Assembly: GCA_910579575.1 (NCBI GenBank)
Contig: CAJTUM010000018.1
Span: 1 to 40,220, forward strand
Length of the DNA stretch: 40,220 nt
Origin: an uncultured Eubacteriales bacterium
GTDB taxonomy: Bacteria; Bacillota; Clostridia; Oscillospirales; Butyricicoccaceae
Reading direction: 5' to 3'
The position numbers and the translations under genes are program-made. Shown in pieces: positions 14,284 through 21,564 of this stretch. The notes beneath the pieces were generated by a model. That model worked only from the letters and a program-made list of their open reading frames with translations, ran no database searches and had not been told where the DNA came from. Every line of letters starts with the position of its first letter. Within the stretch, counting starts at the first letter, position 1.

Positions 14284-15330
14284 TTATTTTTTCGTCCAGT
14301 CCAGCACAACCTTGCCAGAGTTGCCAGAGATCATGGCCTCAAAGCCTTTTTCAAATTCGGTATAATGGTAGCGGTGGGTGACGATCGGCTTCAGATCCAA
14401 GCCGCCCTGCACCATGGCGATCATCTTGTTCCAGGTGGCGAAAATCTTGCGGCCATAAATGCCCTGGACGGTGAGTCCCTTGAGGATGATGTGATCCCAG
14501 TTGATCTTGGTGTCCGGCCCCTGAAGGCCCAGCAGAGAAACCTTGCCGCCGTTGCGCATCAGGCTCAGCAGTTGGTTCAGACCGGGGGCGCTGCCGCTCA
14601 TCTCCAGGCCCACGTCGAAGCCCTCTTTGATCTTCAGCTGCTCAAAGTAAGCCTCGGGCTTCTCCTTGGCCACATTGACGCAGGCGTCGGCGCCCATCTT
14701 CTTGGCCAGGTCCAGCCGGTACTCGTTGACGTCGGTAATCACAACGTTCCGAGCGCCTGCATACTTGCAGATGGCCACGGCCATAATGCCGATGGGGCCT
14801 GCGCCGGTAATCAGCACGTCTTCGCCTACCAGATCCCACATCAGGGCGGTGTGAGTGGCGTTGCCAAAGGCGTCAAAGAAGGAAACCAGATCCTCGTCCA
14901 GCGCTTCGTCCACAGGCACCACGTTGGTTTCCGGGATACACAGATACTCGGCAAAAGCGCCGTCCCGGTTGACGCCTACGCCCTTGGCCGTGGGGCACCA
15001 TTGGCCGTTGCCCTCTCGGCAGTTCCGGCAGGTTCCGCAGATGATGTGGCCCTCGCCCGTCACCCGCTGGCCCACATGATATTTGGCGGCGCCGGCGCCC
15101 AGCTCGGCGATTTCGCCCACATATTCGTGGCCGGTGGTCAGCGGCGGGTTCAGGTTGGCCTGGCTCCAGGGGTCCCAATTATAAATGTGTACGTCCGTGC
15201 CGCAGATGGCCGTTTTGTGAATCTTAATCAGCACCTCGCCGGGCCCAGGCGTAGGCACAGGCACTTGGGTTAGGGTCAGGCCTTTGACCGGGCCTGTTTT
15301 GACCAGCGCGTCCATCATTCTTTCAGACAT
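14284..15330 (-). CDS. tdh: L-threonine 3-dehydrogenase
   Basis: Zinc- and NAD-dependent medium-chain dehydrogenase of 348 residues that oxidises threonine to 2-amino-3-ketobutyrate. The catalytic zinc ligands would be Cys43, His68 and Glu69 (ICGTDVHIY, TGHEYVGEI). The structural zinc site is Cys98, Cys101, Cys104 and Cys112 in CGTCRNCREGNGQWC. The dinucleotide-binding loop is GAGPIGIMA, and the substrate-domain signature FDAFGNATHTAL is that of Tdh rather than alcohol or sorbitol dehydrogenases. Three possible starts lie within 24 bases; ATG 15330 (MSERMM) is preferred because TGGAG lies 9 bases upstream, although ATGs at 15345 and 15351 are in frame. It heads the tdh-kbl operon and has a leader of about 180 bases. 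Confidence 0.94.
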   Translation of the reverse strand: MSERMMDALVKTGPVKGLTLTQVPVPTPGPGEVLIKIHKTAICGTDVHIYNWDPWSQANLNPPLTTGHEYVGEIAELGAGAAKYHVGQRVTGEGHIICGTCRNCREGNGQWCPTAKGVGVNRDGAFAEYLCIPETNVVPVDEALDEDLVSFFDAFGNATHTALMWDLVGEDVLITGAGPIGIMAVAICKYAGARNVVITDVNEYRLDLAKKMGADACVNVAKEKPEAYFEQLKIKEGFDVGLEMSGSAPGLNQLLSLMRNGGKVSLLGLQGPDTKINWDHIILKGLTVQGIYGRKIFATWNKMIAMVQGGLDLKPIVTHRYHYTEFEKGFEAMISGNSGKVVLDWTKK

Positions 15331-15513
15331 TGCACTCATCTCCATTGTCATATAAATTGGTCGGCAAGCGCCGACGGGTTTACGCGGCGACCCCGCAGAA
15401 TTCGTGAACCTGTCGGGAGTCTTCTGGCTGAGGGCGCCTTTTGAGCCCGCCGCAAGTCTGGCTCGGGGCGAGGATTGAAGCGACCGCAGCCGTTTTTTTG
15501 GCGGTCTTCCGCC
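15331..15513 (-). ncRNA. Long structured leader of tdh-kbl, class unknown
   Basis: The transcript from the tdh promoter would carry about 180 bases before the start codon, rich in GC and able to fold several hairpins, for example GGCGG-AAGA-CCGCC near its 5' end and GTCGGC-GCTT-GCCGAC close to the start codon. No terminator T-run is present, so control, if any, would act on translation or RNA stability. It contains a B12-box-like string but none of the rest of a cobalamin riboswitch. Confidence 0.4.
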
Positions 15514-15519
15514 TCTTTC

Positions 15520-15547
15520 ATTATATCATACGTTTTGGGGATTTCAA
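15520..15547 (-). promoter_or_regulatory. Promoter of tdh-kbl
   Basis: On the minus strand the -35 TTGAAA (15542-15547) and -10 TATAAT (15520-15525) are 16 bp apart, with a TGA extended -10 directly upstream of the -10 box. Confidence 0.78.
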
Positions 15548-15606
15548 TGAGGGAAAGCTCTTTTTTTGAAACAAATTTGCCTCTTTGTCCGCCAATGGAG
15601 GACAGT

Positions 15607-15732
15607 ATGTCTGAAATCGAGAGCAAATTTGTGCAAATGGCTGAAAAGGTGAAAAAATCTTCACAAAGGCGGCGGGCGATTTACAATTTATTCGATTTTT
15701 CGCTATTGCATTTTCATATTTCCAAGGGATAA
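15607..15732 (+). CDS. Possible small protein, 41 residues
   Basis: An ATG at 15607 lies 5 bases after GGAGG and opens a 41-codon frame, MSEIESKFVQMAEKVKKSSQ then RRRAIYNLFDFSLLHFHISKG. It has a charged amphipathic N-terminal half and a hydrophobic-aromatic end. I recognise no family. Against it: its last codons overlap the -10 region of the htrA promoter, no promoter is evident, and the segment is only 126 bases. Two copies of the palindrome CAAATTTG lie at 15572-15579 and 15624-15631, the second inside the frame. Confidence 0.25.
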   Translation: MSEIESKFVQMAEKVKKSSQRRRAIYNLFDFSLLHFHISKG

Positions 15733-15733
15733 T
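15706..15733 (+). promoter_or_regulatory. Promoter of the HtrA-like protease gene
   Basis: The -35 TTGCAT (15706-15711) and -10 GATAAT (15728-15733) are 16 bp apart, about 75 bases before the start codon. Confidence 0.6.
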
Positions 15734-15806
15734 AAGAGCATGAAGAGAAACCGAGGCGGCGCGGCGGAGGCCGGCTTCCTTTGCGGCAGATAAGGAGGAA
15801 ATTCAA

Positions 15807-17192
15807 ATGAGCGAATACAACAAAAACCCCTGGGAAGAGCAGGACAACAGCGCGATTCAGCCCCGGCAGCCGGCGGACGGCGGGCAGGAGCAATATCAGT
15901 ATCAGATTCGGCCGGCAGACCGGCAGGAAGAGGACCAAGCAAGCTGGAGCGGCCCTGTGGAGCAGCCCCAACAGCCCAGCGGTTGGCGGGTGGGCCAGGC
16001 ACAGCCCGCGCCCCGACAGGACTGGAGCCAGCCCTTGGAGGGTCGGCCCTATTATGACCAGCCTCGGCAGGAGGGCGGCAAGGCCGAAAGAGCGGGCAAA
16101 AGCGGCGGTCGGGCCAAAGGCTTTTTCAAAGGCGCGGCGGCTCTGGTTTTGGTAGCGGCGGTTTCTGTGGGCTCCGCCGCCGGATATCTGCGCTGGGCCG
16201 GTTATCAGCCCGGCGACTCCGGCGGGACAGACAATGTGGGCTCCGGCGGCACAAAGGTGGTCTACCAGCCCGCTTATTCGGAGGATTCCCTCACCGCCGC
16301 CCAGATTTATGAGAGCAATGTTTCTTCTGTGGTGGCCATTACCACCCAGACGCCCACTGGCAGCGGCGTGGGCACTGGTATCATCATGCTGGAGGACGGC
16401 CATATTATCACAAACGACCATGTTGTGGCCGACGCGGTGAATATCACCGTGCGTACCTATGACGGCAAGGAGTATCAGGCGGAAATTGTGGGCACAGATG
16501 AAAAAACCGACGTGGCCGTCATTAAAATTGAAGCGGAGGGCCTGAAAGCGGCTGTATTCGGCGATTCCGATCAGGTGGTTGTGGGCGAGCCCGCCATCGT
16601 CATCGGCAACCCGCTGGGCCTGGAATTTGCCAATACCATGACCCAGGGCTCCATTTCCTCGGTGAGCCGGGATATCCAGATGGGCAATTACGTTATGAAC
16701 CTGATGCAGACCGACGCTTCCATCAACCCGGGCAATTCCGGCGGTCCTCTGTTCAACAGCCGCGGCGAAGTAATCGGCGTGGTTTCGGCCAAGATCAAAA
16801 CCTCTGAGGCGGTGGGAATCGGTTTCGCCATTCCCAGCAACACCGCGCTGAAGGTGGCCCAGGACTTTATCAATTTCGGCTCTGTCCAAGATCGGCCCAT
16901 GCTGGGCGTGACAGTGGAAGAAATCAACGCGTATTATGCCCAGATGCAGGGCGTAGAAACGGGCGTTCGGGTAGCTGAAGTGGTCCGCGGCGGCGCGGCG
17001 GATTTGGCGGAAATCCAAGTGGGCGATTATATCGTCGCCTTTAACGGCGATTCGGTGTCCACCATTTCGGAGCTGAATTACGCCAAGGATAAATGCAAGG
17101 TCGGCGACACTGTTAAGGTGGAGCTGCGCCGGCAAGGCCAGAAAGTAACGGTTGATCTGGTGCTGAAAGACGCCAATCAGCTGGCGAGCTAA
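15807..17192 (+). CDS. Membrane-anchored HtrA/DegP-like serine protease with PDZ domain
   Basis: Protein of 461 residues for quality control of exported proteins. The first 100 residues are a cytoplasmic, Gln/Pro-rich disordered tail, followed by a single membrane helix at about 105-127 (FFKGAAALVLVAAVSVGSAAGY), so the protease faces outward. The trypsin-like domain has the catalytic triad His205 (ITNDHVV), Asp235 (KTDVAVIKI) and Ser311 (NPGNSGGPL). A PDZ domain follows at about 365-455 (RPMLGVTVEEI, GGAADLAEIQVGDYIVAFNGDSV). Length and order match Gram-positive HtrA. The start is supported by AAGGAGG 7-8 bases upstream. It is monocistronic: promoter upstream, terminator downstream. Confidence 0.95.
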   Translation: MSEYNKNPWEEQDNSAIQPRQPADGGQEQYQYQIRPADRQEEDQASWSGPVEQPQQPSGWRVGQAQPAPRQDWSQPLEGRPYYDQPRQEGGKAERAGKSGGRAKGFFKGAAALVLVAAVSVGSAAGYLRWAGYQPGDSGGTDNVGSGGTKVVYQPAYSEDSLTAAQIYESNVSSVVAITTQTPTGSGVGTGIIMLEDGHIITNDHVVADAVNITVRTYDGKEYQAEIVGTDEKTDVAVIKIEAEGLKAAVFGDSDQVVVGEPAIVIGNPLGLEFANTMTQGSISSVSRDIQMGNYVMNLMQTDASINPGNSGGPLFNSRGEVIGVVSAKIKTSEAVGIGFAIPSNTALKVAQDFINFGSVQDRPMLGVTVEEINAYYAQMQGVETGVRVAEVVRGGAADLAEIQVGDYIVAFNGDSVSTISELNYAKDKCKVGDTVKVELRRQGQKVTVDLVLKDANQLAS

Positions 17193-17223
17193 AAAAGCGG
17201 GACGCCCGCCAAAATCGAATCAG

Positions 17224-17251
17224 AAAAAGCTGGCGAAAGCCAGCTTTTTTT
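17224..17251 (+). terminator. Terminator of the HtrA-like gene
   Basis: AAAAAGCTGGC-GAAA-GCCAGCTTTTTTT, a perfect stem with a GNRA-like loop and a T-run. It lies 32 bases after the stop codon. Confidence 0.9.
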
Positions 17252-17266
17252 CTGTGTAAAAGCATT

Positions 17267-17293
17267 CTGTCAAAAAGGCAGAGCTTTTGACAG
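17267..17293. repeat. 27-bp inverted repeat downstream of the serine recombinase gene
   Basis: CTGTCAAAA and TTTTGACAG form perfect 9-bp arms around 9 bases. Size and TGTC-type ends resemble binding sites of resolvase/invertase proteins, and it lies 48 bases beyond the stop of the recombinase gene. No second copy was seen in the window. Confidence 0.55.
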
Positions 17294-17340
17294 CCGCCGG
17301 CGCGCAGATAGGGGAGAAAAATCTGGTTTTTATATCCAGT

Positions 17341-17943
17341 TCACCGCTTTTTATATCGGGCGGCCCGGTAGCGGAAGGTGGAAAGGGGCATTCCGCATTC
17401 GTCGGCGGCGGCGACGCCTGTGATCTGCCCGGCCTTCCAGCGGAGATAGGCGTTGTGATAATTTTCAGGCAAAGGGGCGGGGGGCCTGCCAAACTGCACG
17501 CCGCGAGCCCTGGCCGCTTCAATGCCCTGAGCCTGGCGCACGCGGATATTTTCTCGCTCGTTTTGGGCCACGAAGGAGAGAATCTGCAACACCAAGTCGG
17601 CGATAAAAGCGCCCATCAAATCCTTGCCGTTGCGGGTGTCCAGCAGCGGCATATCGATGACGCAGACGTCCGCCCGCTTATCCTTGGTCAGCACCCGCCA
17701 TTGCTCCTGAATCTCCTGATAATTGCGGCCCAACCGATCGATGCTTAGGATATAGAGCAGGTCTCCCGGCTTGATCTGCCGAAGCATCCGCCGGTATTGC
17801 GGGCGGTCGAAATCTTTGCCCGATTGCTTATCGATGTAAAGGTTTTTCCGCGGCACTGCCCGCTGGCTCATGGCCAGCAGCTGGCGCTCCTCGTTTTGAT
17901 CTGTGCTGGATACCCGGATATATCCATAAGTCGCTCCCTGCAT
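17341..17943 (-). CDS. Small serine recombinase (resolvase/invertase family)
   Basis: Protein of 200 residues. The catalytic domain (about 1-130) has YGYIRVSSTDQNEERQL with the nucleophile Ser12, then YIDKQSGKDFDRPQYRRML and LYILSIDRLGRNYQEI carrying the active-site arginines. The long dimer helix ends RENIRVRQAQGIEAARARGVQFGRP, followed by a C-terminal HTH, GVAAADECGMPLSTFRYRAARY. Complete for the family; the start follows GGAGGAG by 5 bases. No transposase, cargo or terminal repeats are nearby, so its target is unclear: a plasmid-type resolution site, an invertible switch, or a nearby dyad (17267-17293). Its HTH half is clearly related to the catalytically dead remnant at 36201-36584. Confidence 0.92.
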   Translation of the reverse strand: MQGATYGYIRVSSTDQNEERQLLAMSQRAVPRKNLYIDKQSGKDFDRPQYRRMLRQIKPGDLLYILSIDRLGRNYQEIQEQWRVLTKDKRADVCVIDMPLLDTRNGKDLMGAFIADLVLQILSFVAQNERENIRVRQAQGIEAARARGVQFGRPPAPLPENYHNAYLRWKAGQITGVAAADECGMPLSTFRYRAARYKKR

Positions 17944-18180
17944 ATTTGCTCCTCCATCTGTGGTTATCCTTTTATTTTAGCGGCTCTCGTCAATTTTTAC
18001 GACAAAAAGCGACAAAAATTTTTTTCTCGCCCCAGGAGGATGGGCGAGAAAGGAAAAACGCGGCCAAGAAAATCCGCTTGCGCAGGGCGATAGTTGTCTT
18101 GTGTATGGCGCGGAAATTTGTTTTGAAAAGCCGATCAAAAGCGGTTTCTTTGCCCAATGGCAGGGAAATGCCGCAGGGCA

Positions 18181-18230
18181 AGAAGCTCCCCGGCAGAATC
18201 TCGCAGCGCGATTTCTGCCGGGGAGCTTCT
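18181..18230. repeat. Perfect 18-bp inverted repeat, no T-run
   Basis: AGAAGCTCCCCGGCAGAA is followed after 14 bases by its exact reverse complement. Neither strand has a T-run after the stem, so it does not look like an ordinary terminator. It lies in the gene-free stretch and I saw no second copy. Confidence 0.85.
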
Positions 18231-18313
18231 CAAACTTGTAGAACCTCTATCAAATTTCCTTTCGGCGGACGCTGCCTGTTAGAAGAGCGCATTGCATACA
18301 AGCGGCAAAAAAA

Positions 18314-18360
18314 CGGCCTTGCCGCCGAGACCCTGGATGGGAGGCCTGGCGGCAAAGCCG
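18314..18360. repeat. 13-bp inverted repeat with one mismatch
   Basis: CGGCCTTGCCGCC and GGCGGCAAAGCCG are separated by 21 bases. It lies about 80 bases downstream of the MerR stop codon and could be part of that gene's 3' end, but no clean T-run follows. Confidence 0.65.
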
Positions 18361-18440
18361 CAAAAAGCAAGACGGCGCTTATCCAGCGAACGCCTTTTTA
18401 ACCGGCGCTCTACAGACTGCCGCGCCGGCGATAAGAACGC

Positions 18441-18863
18441 TTATGCGCCAGGCTGACAGCCCTCCCGCATCCGCTTCTCTTCTTCCATTTGGTAGAGCCG
18501 CCGCTCCGCCGGCTCCAGACAGTCGGAATACGCGTTAATTTTTCGGTCCAGCCGGTCCAGGGTGGCTTCCATAGCCTGCACTCGCTGCCAAAGGCGGTCC
18601 CTCTGCTCATGCAGGATATCCAGGCGGCGGGGCCGCGTCCTGTCTCCCTGTTGGCATAGGGCCACATACTCGGCCAAAGCGTCCACCGCCAGGCCGGCGC
18701 CCCGCATACACTTGACAAATTCGATCCACTTACAGGATTCTTCATCATAAACCCGAATGCCGTTGGCGTTTCTGGGCACTGGGGGAATCAGCCCCGCCCG
18801 CTCATAATAGCGCAGGGTGTCCGCCGTGAGGCCATATTTCCGGCTTACTTCTGCAATGGTCAA
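18441..18863 (-). CDS. MerR family transcriptional regulator
   Basis: DNA-distorting activator/repressor of 140 residues. The winged HTH is at 1-70: TIAEVSRKYGLTADTLRYYERAGLIPPVPRNANGIRVYDEESC then WIEFVKCMRGAGL. A long coiled-coil dimer helix follows (about 80-125, HEQRDRLWQRVQAMEATLDRLDRKINAY), and a short C-terminal tail that has one cysteine but no metal-site motif, so the effector is unknown. The TTG at 18861-18863 is chosen: GGAGG lies 10 bases upstream and it gives the canonical family N-terminus. A longer in-frame reading back to 18932 would start inside the promoter. The gene has its own 19-bp-spacer promoter and is therefore probably autoregulated. It may also act on the similar promoter at 1223-1253. 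Confidence 0.9.
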   Translation of the reverse strand: MTIAEVSRKYGLTADTLRYYERAGLIPPVPRNANGIRVYDEESCKWIEFVKCMRGAGLAVDALAEYVALCQQGDRTRPRRLDILHEQRDRLWQRVQAMEATLDRLDRKINAYSDCLEPAERRLYQMEEEKRMREGCQPGA

Positions 18864-18922
18864 AATCCTGCCGCCTCCTTCTTGTCCTGGGGTCGCCGCC
18901 CCGTTTTTTTCGGTCTTTCTGT

Positions 18923-18953
18923 ATCCTACCATCTGGAGCCTGCTCTAGGTCAA
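18923..18953 (-). promoter_or_regulatory. MerR-type promoter of the merR gene (19-bp spacer)
   Basis: On the minus strand the -35 TTGACC (18948-18953) and -10 TAGGAT (18923-18928) are separated by 19 bp. The spacer contains the dyad CTAGAGC-AG-GCTCCAG (6 of 7 symmetrical), the position a MerR dimer occupies. Confidence 0.78.
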
Positions 18954-18978
18954 GCCCTGGATGAAAAATCGGTCGAAT

Positions 18979-19455
18979 TTATGCTTGGCTCGCGTTTCGG
19001 TTTTCCAGCTCCAGCAGCATTTTTTTGCGTTCCAGGCCGCCGGCATAGCCGGTGAGAGCGCCCTGGGCGCCGATTACGCGGTGGCAGGGAATGAAGATAG
19101 AGATGGGATTGCGGCTGTTGGCTTGGCCCGCCGCCCGGGCGGCCTGGGGTCTGCCGACCTGTTGGGCCAGCCAGGCATAGCTGCGGGTTTGGCCATAGGG
19201 AATCTGTCTCAGAGCTTGCCAGACCTGGCGCTGAAATTCCGTGCCCTCCGGCGCCAGAGGCAGGTCAAAATCCTGCCGCCGCCCTTCCAGATACTCCAGC
19301 AGCTGCTCCCGGGCCCGCTCCAGCAGCGGCGTGGTCTGCTCTTCATAATCGCCAGGCCTCGCCGTCCCTTCAAAAAACAGGTTGGCGATAGCGCCGTTTT
19401 GCTCCGCCAGGCCCGTCAGACCCAAGCAGGTTTCAAATAAAATCGCTTTTTTCAT
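18979..19455 (-). CDS. ogt: Methylated-DNA-[protein]-cysteine S-methyltransferase
   Basis: Suicide DNA repair protein of 158 residues that takes the alkyl group from O6-alkylguanine onto its own cysteine. Active-site motif IPCHRVIG places the acceptor at Cys124; before it stand FQRQVWQALRQIPYGQTRSYAWLAQQVGRPQAARAAGQANSRNPISIF, covering the arginine finger and the recognition helix. It ends with GYAGGLERKKMLLELE, typical of the family. ATG 19455 is chosen with AGGAG 11 bases upstream; a longer frame overlaps the upstream gene. It begins 23 bases after the stop of the glycerophosphodiesterase gene and is probably co-transcribed with it. Confidence 0.93.
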   Translation of the reverse strand: MKKAILFETCLGLTGLAEQNGAIANLFFEGTARPGDYEEQTTPLLERAREQLLEYLEGRRQDFDLPLAPEGTEFQRQVWQALRQIPYGQTRSYAWLAQQVGRPQAARAAGQANSRNPISIFIPCHRVIGAQGALTGYAGGLERKKMLLELENRNASQA

Positions 19456-19478
19456 GTTATCTCGCGCTCCTTTTCTCT

Positions 19479-21275
19479 CTAATCCAGTTGGAAAATGGGG
19501 TCCGCCCAATCGCCATAGAACAGGCCCGTCCAAAATTCCAGCACGTTGTTTTCTCTGCCAGACTCCATAAAATAATGGGCCAGATAGGGGTTGTCGGTGA
19601 TAATGCCGTCCGGTTGGCAGTAAAGGGCCCATTGAATGCTTCGCTGGGTATTGACCGTCCAGGCATAAACCTCCTTGCCCTGCCGGCGCAGGCGAGCCGT
19701 GGCCGCGGGGGTCAAAAAATTGTATCGCAGGCTATAGCCGTCCAGGTAATCCAGGTCATAGTCCTCCGGCCGCAGCACAGAGGCGATATAAATGGTTTTC
19801 AGCTCGGGGGCAATCTGCTTGACGCGGGCCAGCATATCCAGATCCATGGACGCCACAGAGCAGGTTTGCTCCGCTTGGAGCCAGCGGAGGATCGCCGCCG
19901 TCCGCTCCGCCAGGCTGCGGTCCCAGCCGGATAACTTCAGCTCGATCATCAGTCCCATCTCTTTGTCCGCCAGGCGGACCGCCTGGGCCAGCGAGGGGAT
20001 GGGCGGCTCCGGCGCCATGTCGCTGAGCTGACTGAAATTCAGGTCCCAAATCTCTGTTTTCAAGCCGTGGGTGCGGCGCAGAGAAGCGTCGTGCAGCAAA
20101 ACAGGCACGCCGTCGCCGGTTTGGCGCACATCAATTTCCGCCAGGTCGGCGCCGCTTTCTCTGGCGGCTTCCAGGGCCTCCAAGGTGTTTTCCGGCGCCA
20201 GCTGGGCGCCGCCTCGGTGGGCCACCACCTGCACAGAATGTTCTGTCCAATAGAGGGTCTGCCCGCCCAGCTCCGTTTCGCTGAAAATCGCCAGCGCCGC
20301 CAGACCCGCAGCCGCCGCCGTCAGCCGAATGCGGCGGAGAGGAGAACGATTCAACCGCTTAGCTCCGCCGCCCGTCGGGCGGGATTTCCCCTGAAACCGA
20401 TAAAAAAGGGAAACCGCCAAAGCGGAAAAAACGCAGCTTCCTGCGGCAAAGGTCCCGGCGCGCAGCAGCTTGCTCCAACGCAGATAATAGAGCCGGAAGA
20501 CCGCCGCGGCCTCTTCTCCCTGCCAAAACAAATTGGCCAAGCTAACGATGGCTATGACAAAAATCAAATACAACAGCAACAGAGCCAGCGCCAGCGGCGT
20601 CGTCTGCCGCAACAGCTGGCTCACAACGCGCCGTTTCCGGTTTCGCAGCGCTTTCCGGCTGATTTTCCATGCCTCCCACACAGTCCGCCGTTCTACGGCC
20701 AGCAGGTGAAACCCAAAGAAAAAGCAAAACCCCAAGACCGCCAACGCCGCCAGAGAGGGAAGCCACAGCGCCCAAACCCAGCCGCCCAACCGCTGGCCCA
20801 GATAATCCAGCCCTTGGCCCGCCAGGCCCAAGTTGCCATAAAAAATCCAGCAGCCTGCCGGCAGCAGCGCCAGCAGCCCCAACAGCAGCGGCAGATTCCG
20901 GGGCAAAAACAGCGCCAGCGCCTGACCGACAGCCTGGCCGGCCAGCCGCTGCAGGGAGCTCCTTTCCCGCTTCCAGGCCCTAACGCAGTAAAGGGCCAAG
21001 AAAACCGATTCCAAATAAAAATAATAGACAAAAACCGCCGCCCAGGCGGCGCCAGCGGCCAATGCCCGAGGGCTTTGCAGCATCCAGGTCAAGTCCCGCC
21101 GAGCCAACGCCTGCAGGCTGGCGTTTTGCAGCCATTGGGCGTAATCCGACCGGAACAGAGGGAGCAGAACTAAAAAGCCAATTAGCTTATGAGCGGCCTC
21201 AAAGCAGAGCAGACCGCCCCAATCCCAAGCCAGCAGCCGCCGGATCTGTCCTTTTTCGTTTTCTTTGTCTTCCAC
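19479..21275 (-). CDS. Glycerophosphodiester phosphodiesterase with N-terminal membrane domain
   Basis: Protein of 598 residues. Residues 1-330 form a membrane domain with about 6-8 helices (GDPD_membrane type). The C-terminal GDPD domain (about 347-580) should face outward and hydrolyses glycerophosphodiesters to glycerol 3-phosphate and an alcohol. Catalytic motifs are visible: VAHRGGAQLAPENT with His353, Arg354 and Glu362, then LAEIDVRQT with Glu380 and Asp382, and His395 in VLLHDASLRRTHG. ELKL and DGIITDNP are also typical. The start is GTG at 21273-21275 after GGAGGAAGG. Proteins of this layout may act on lipoteichoic acid or phospholipid headgroups; the substrate here is unknown. A promoter is visible upstream, and ogt follows. 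Confidence 0.92.
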   Translation of the reverse strand: MEDKENEKGQIRRLLAWDWGGLLCFEAAHKLIGFLVLLPLFRSDYAQWLQNASLQALARRDLTWMLQSPRALAAGAAWAAVFVYYFYLESVFLALYCVRAWKRERSSLQRLAGQAVGQALALFLPRNLPLLLGLLALLPAGCWIFYGNLGLAGQGLDYLGQRLGGWVWALWLPSLAALAVLGFCFFFGFHLLAVERRTVWEAWKISRKALRNRKRRVVSQLLRQTTPLALALLLLYLIFVIAIVSLANLFWQGEEAAAVFRLYYLRWSKLLRAGTFAAGSCVFSALAVSLFYRFQGKSRPTGGGAKRLNRSPLRRIRLTAAAAGLAALAIFSETELGGQTLYWTEHSVQVVAHRGGAQLAPENTLEALEAARESGADLAEIDVRQTGDGVPVLLHDASLRRTHGLKTEIWDLNFSQLSDMAPEPPIPSLAQAVRLADKEMGLMIELKLSGWDRSLAERTAAILRWLQAEQTCSVASMDLDMLARVKQIAPELKTIYIASVLRPEDYDLDYLDGYSLRYNFLTPAATARLRRQGKEVYAWTVNTQRSIQWALYCQPDGIITDNPYLAHYFMESGRENNVLEFWTGLFYGDWADPIFQLD

Positions 21276-21316
21276 AGCCTTTTCCTTCCTCCTCGGTCTT
21301 GTGCGTTTCGTCTTTT

Positions 21317-21345
21317 ATTATATGCTTTTTGTTCGCCTGTCGCAA
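21317..21345 (-). promoter_or_regulatory. Promoter of the glycerophosphodiesterase-ogt operon
   Basis: On the minus strand the -35 TTGCGA (21340-21345) and a perfect -10 TATAAT (21317-21322) are 17 bp apart, about 35 bases before the GTG start. Confidence 0.75.
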
Positions 21346-21392
21346 CGGTCCGCCGGGTCGGATATAAATTCCCGTTTTTCAGAGCAAAATCC

Positions 21393-21421
21393 TTGCAAAG
21401 CGTTACGCGGCTTGCTATAAT
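21393..21421 (+). promoter_or_regulatory. Promoter of the M60 protease/SLH anchor operon
   Basis: The -35 TTGCAA (21393-21398) and a perfect -10 TATAAT (21416-21421) are 17 bp apart. The 5' leader is about 135 bases; apart from a few weak hairpins I see no known riboswitch in it. Confidence 0.75.
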
Positions 21422-21564
21422 GATAGCCGTCGAGGTTGGCGCTCCAGGCCTTTCCAGGCTTTTGACAGCCGCGAAGCTCCAAGCCCTCTTTCCCTGTGGA
21501 AAAAGGGTTTGTTTTACATAGAAATGGAATTTTGTAAGCGCAAAACGAAGAAAGGATGTCTGTT

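Larger units (their letters stand above)
17944..18440. other. Gene-free stretch between recombinase and MerR genes
   Basis: About 500 bases without a convincing gene. Near the recombinase start is a tandem CGACAAAAA repeat (about 17999-18018), then a hairpin with arms TTTCTCGCCC/GGGCGAGAAA (about 18023-18053), an 18-bp perfect inverted repeat and a 13-bp inverted repeat (listed separately). A frame of about 150 codons on the plus strand has atypical composition and no family features. Confidence 0.6.

Noticed and set aside
15409..15429. B12-box-like string (AGCCAGAAGACT on the minus strand) in the tdh leader
   Set aside because: The other conserved parts of a cobalamin riboswitch are absent and tdh-kbl is not a B12-related operon.
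17946..18401. 151-codon plus-strand frame between recombinase and MerR genes
   Set aside because: No ribosome-binding site, odd residue composition, and it runs through several palindromes.
17283..21472. Shared 15-mer gcttttgacagccgc at 17283-17297 and 21458-21472
   Set aside because: A 15-base match is expected about once by chance in a window of this size, and the second copy has no dyad.
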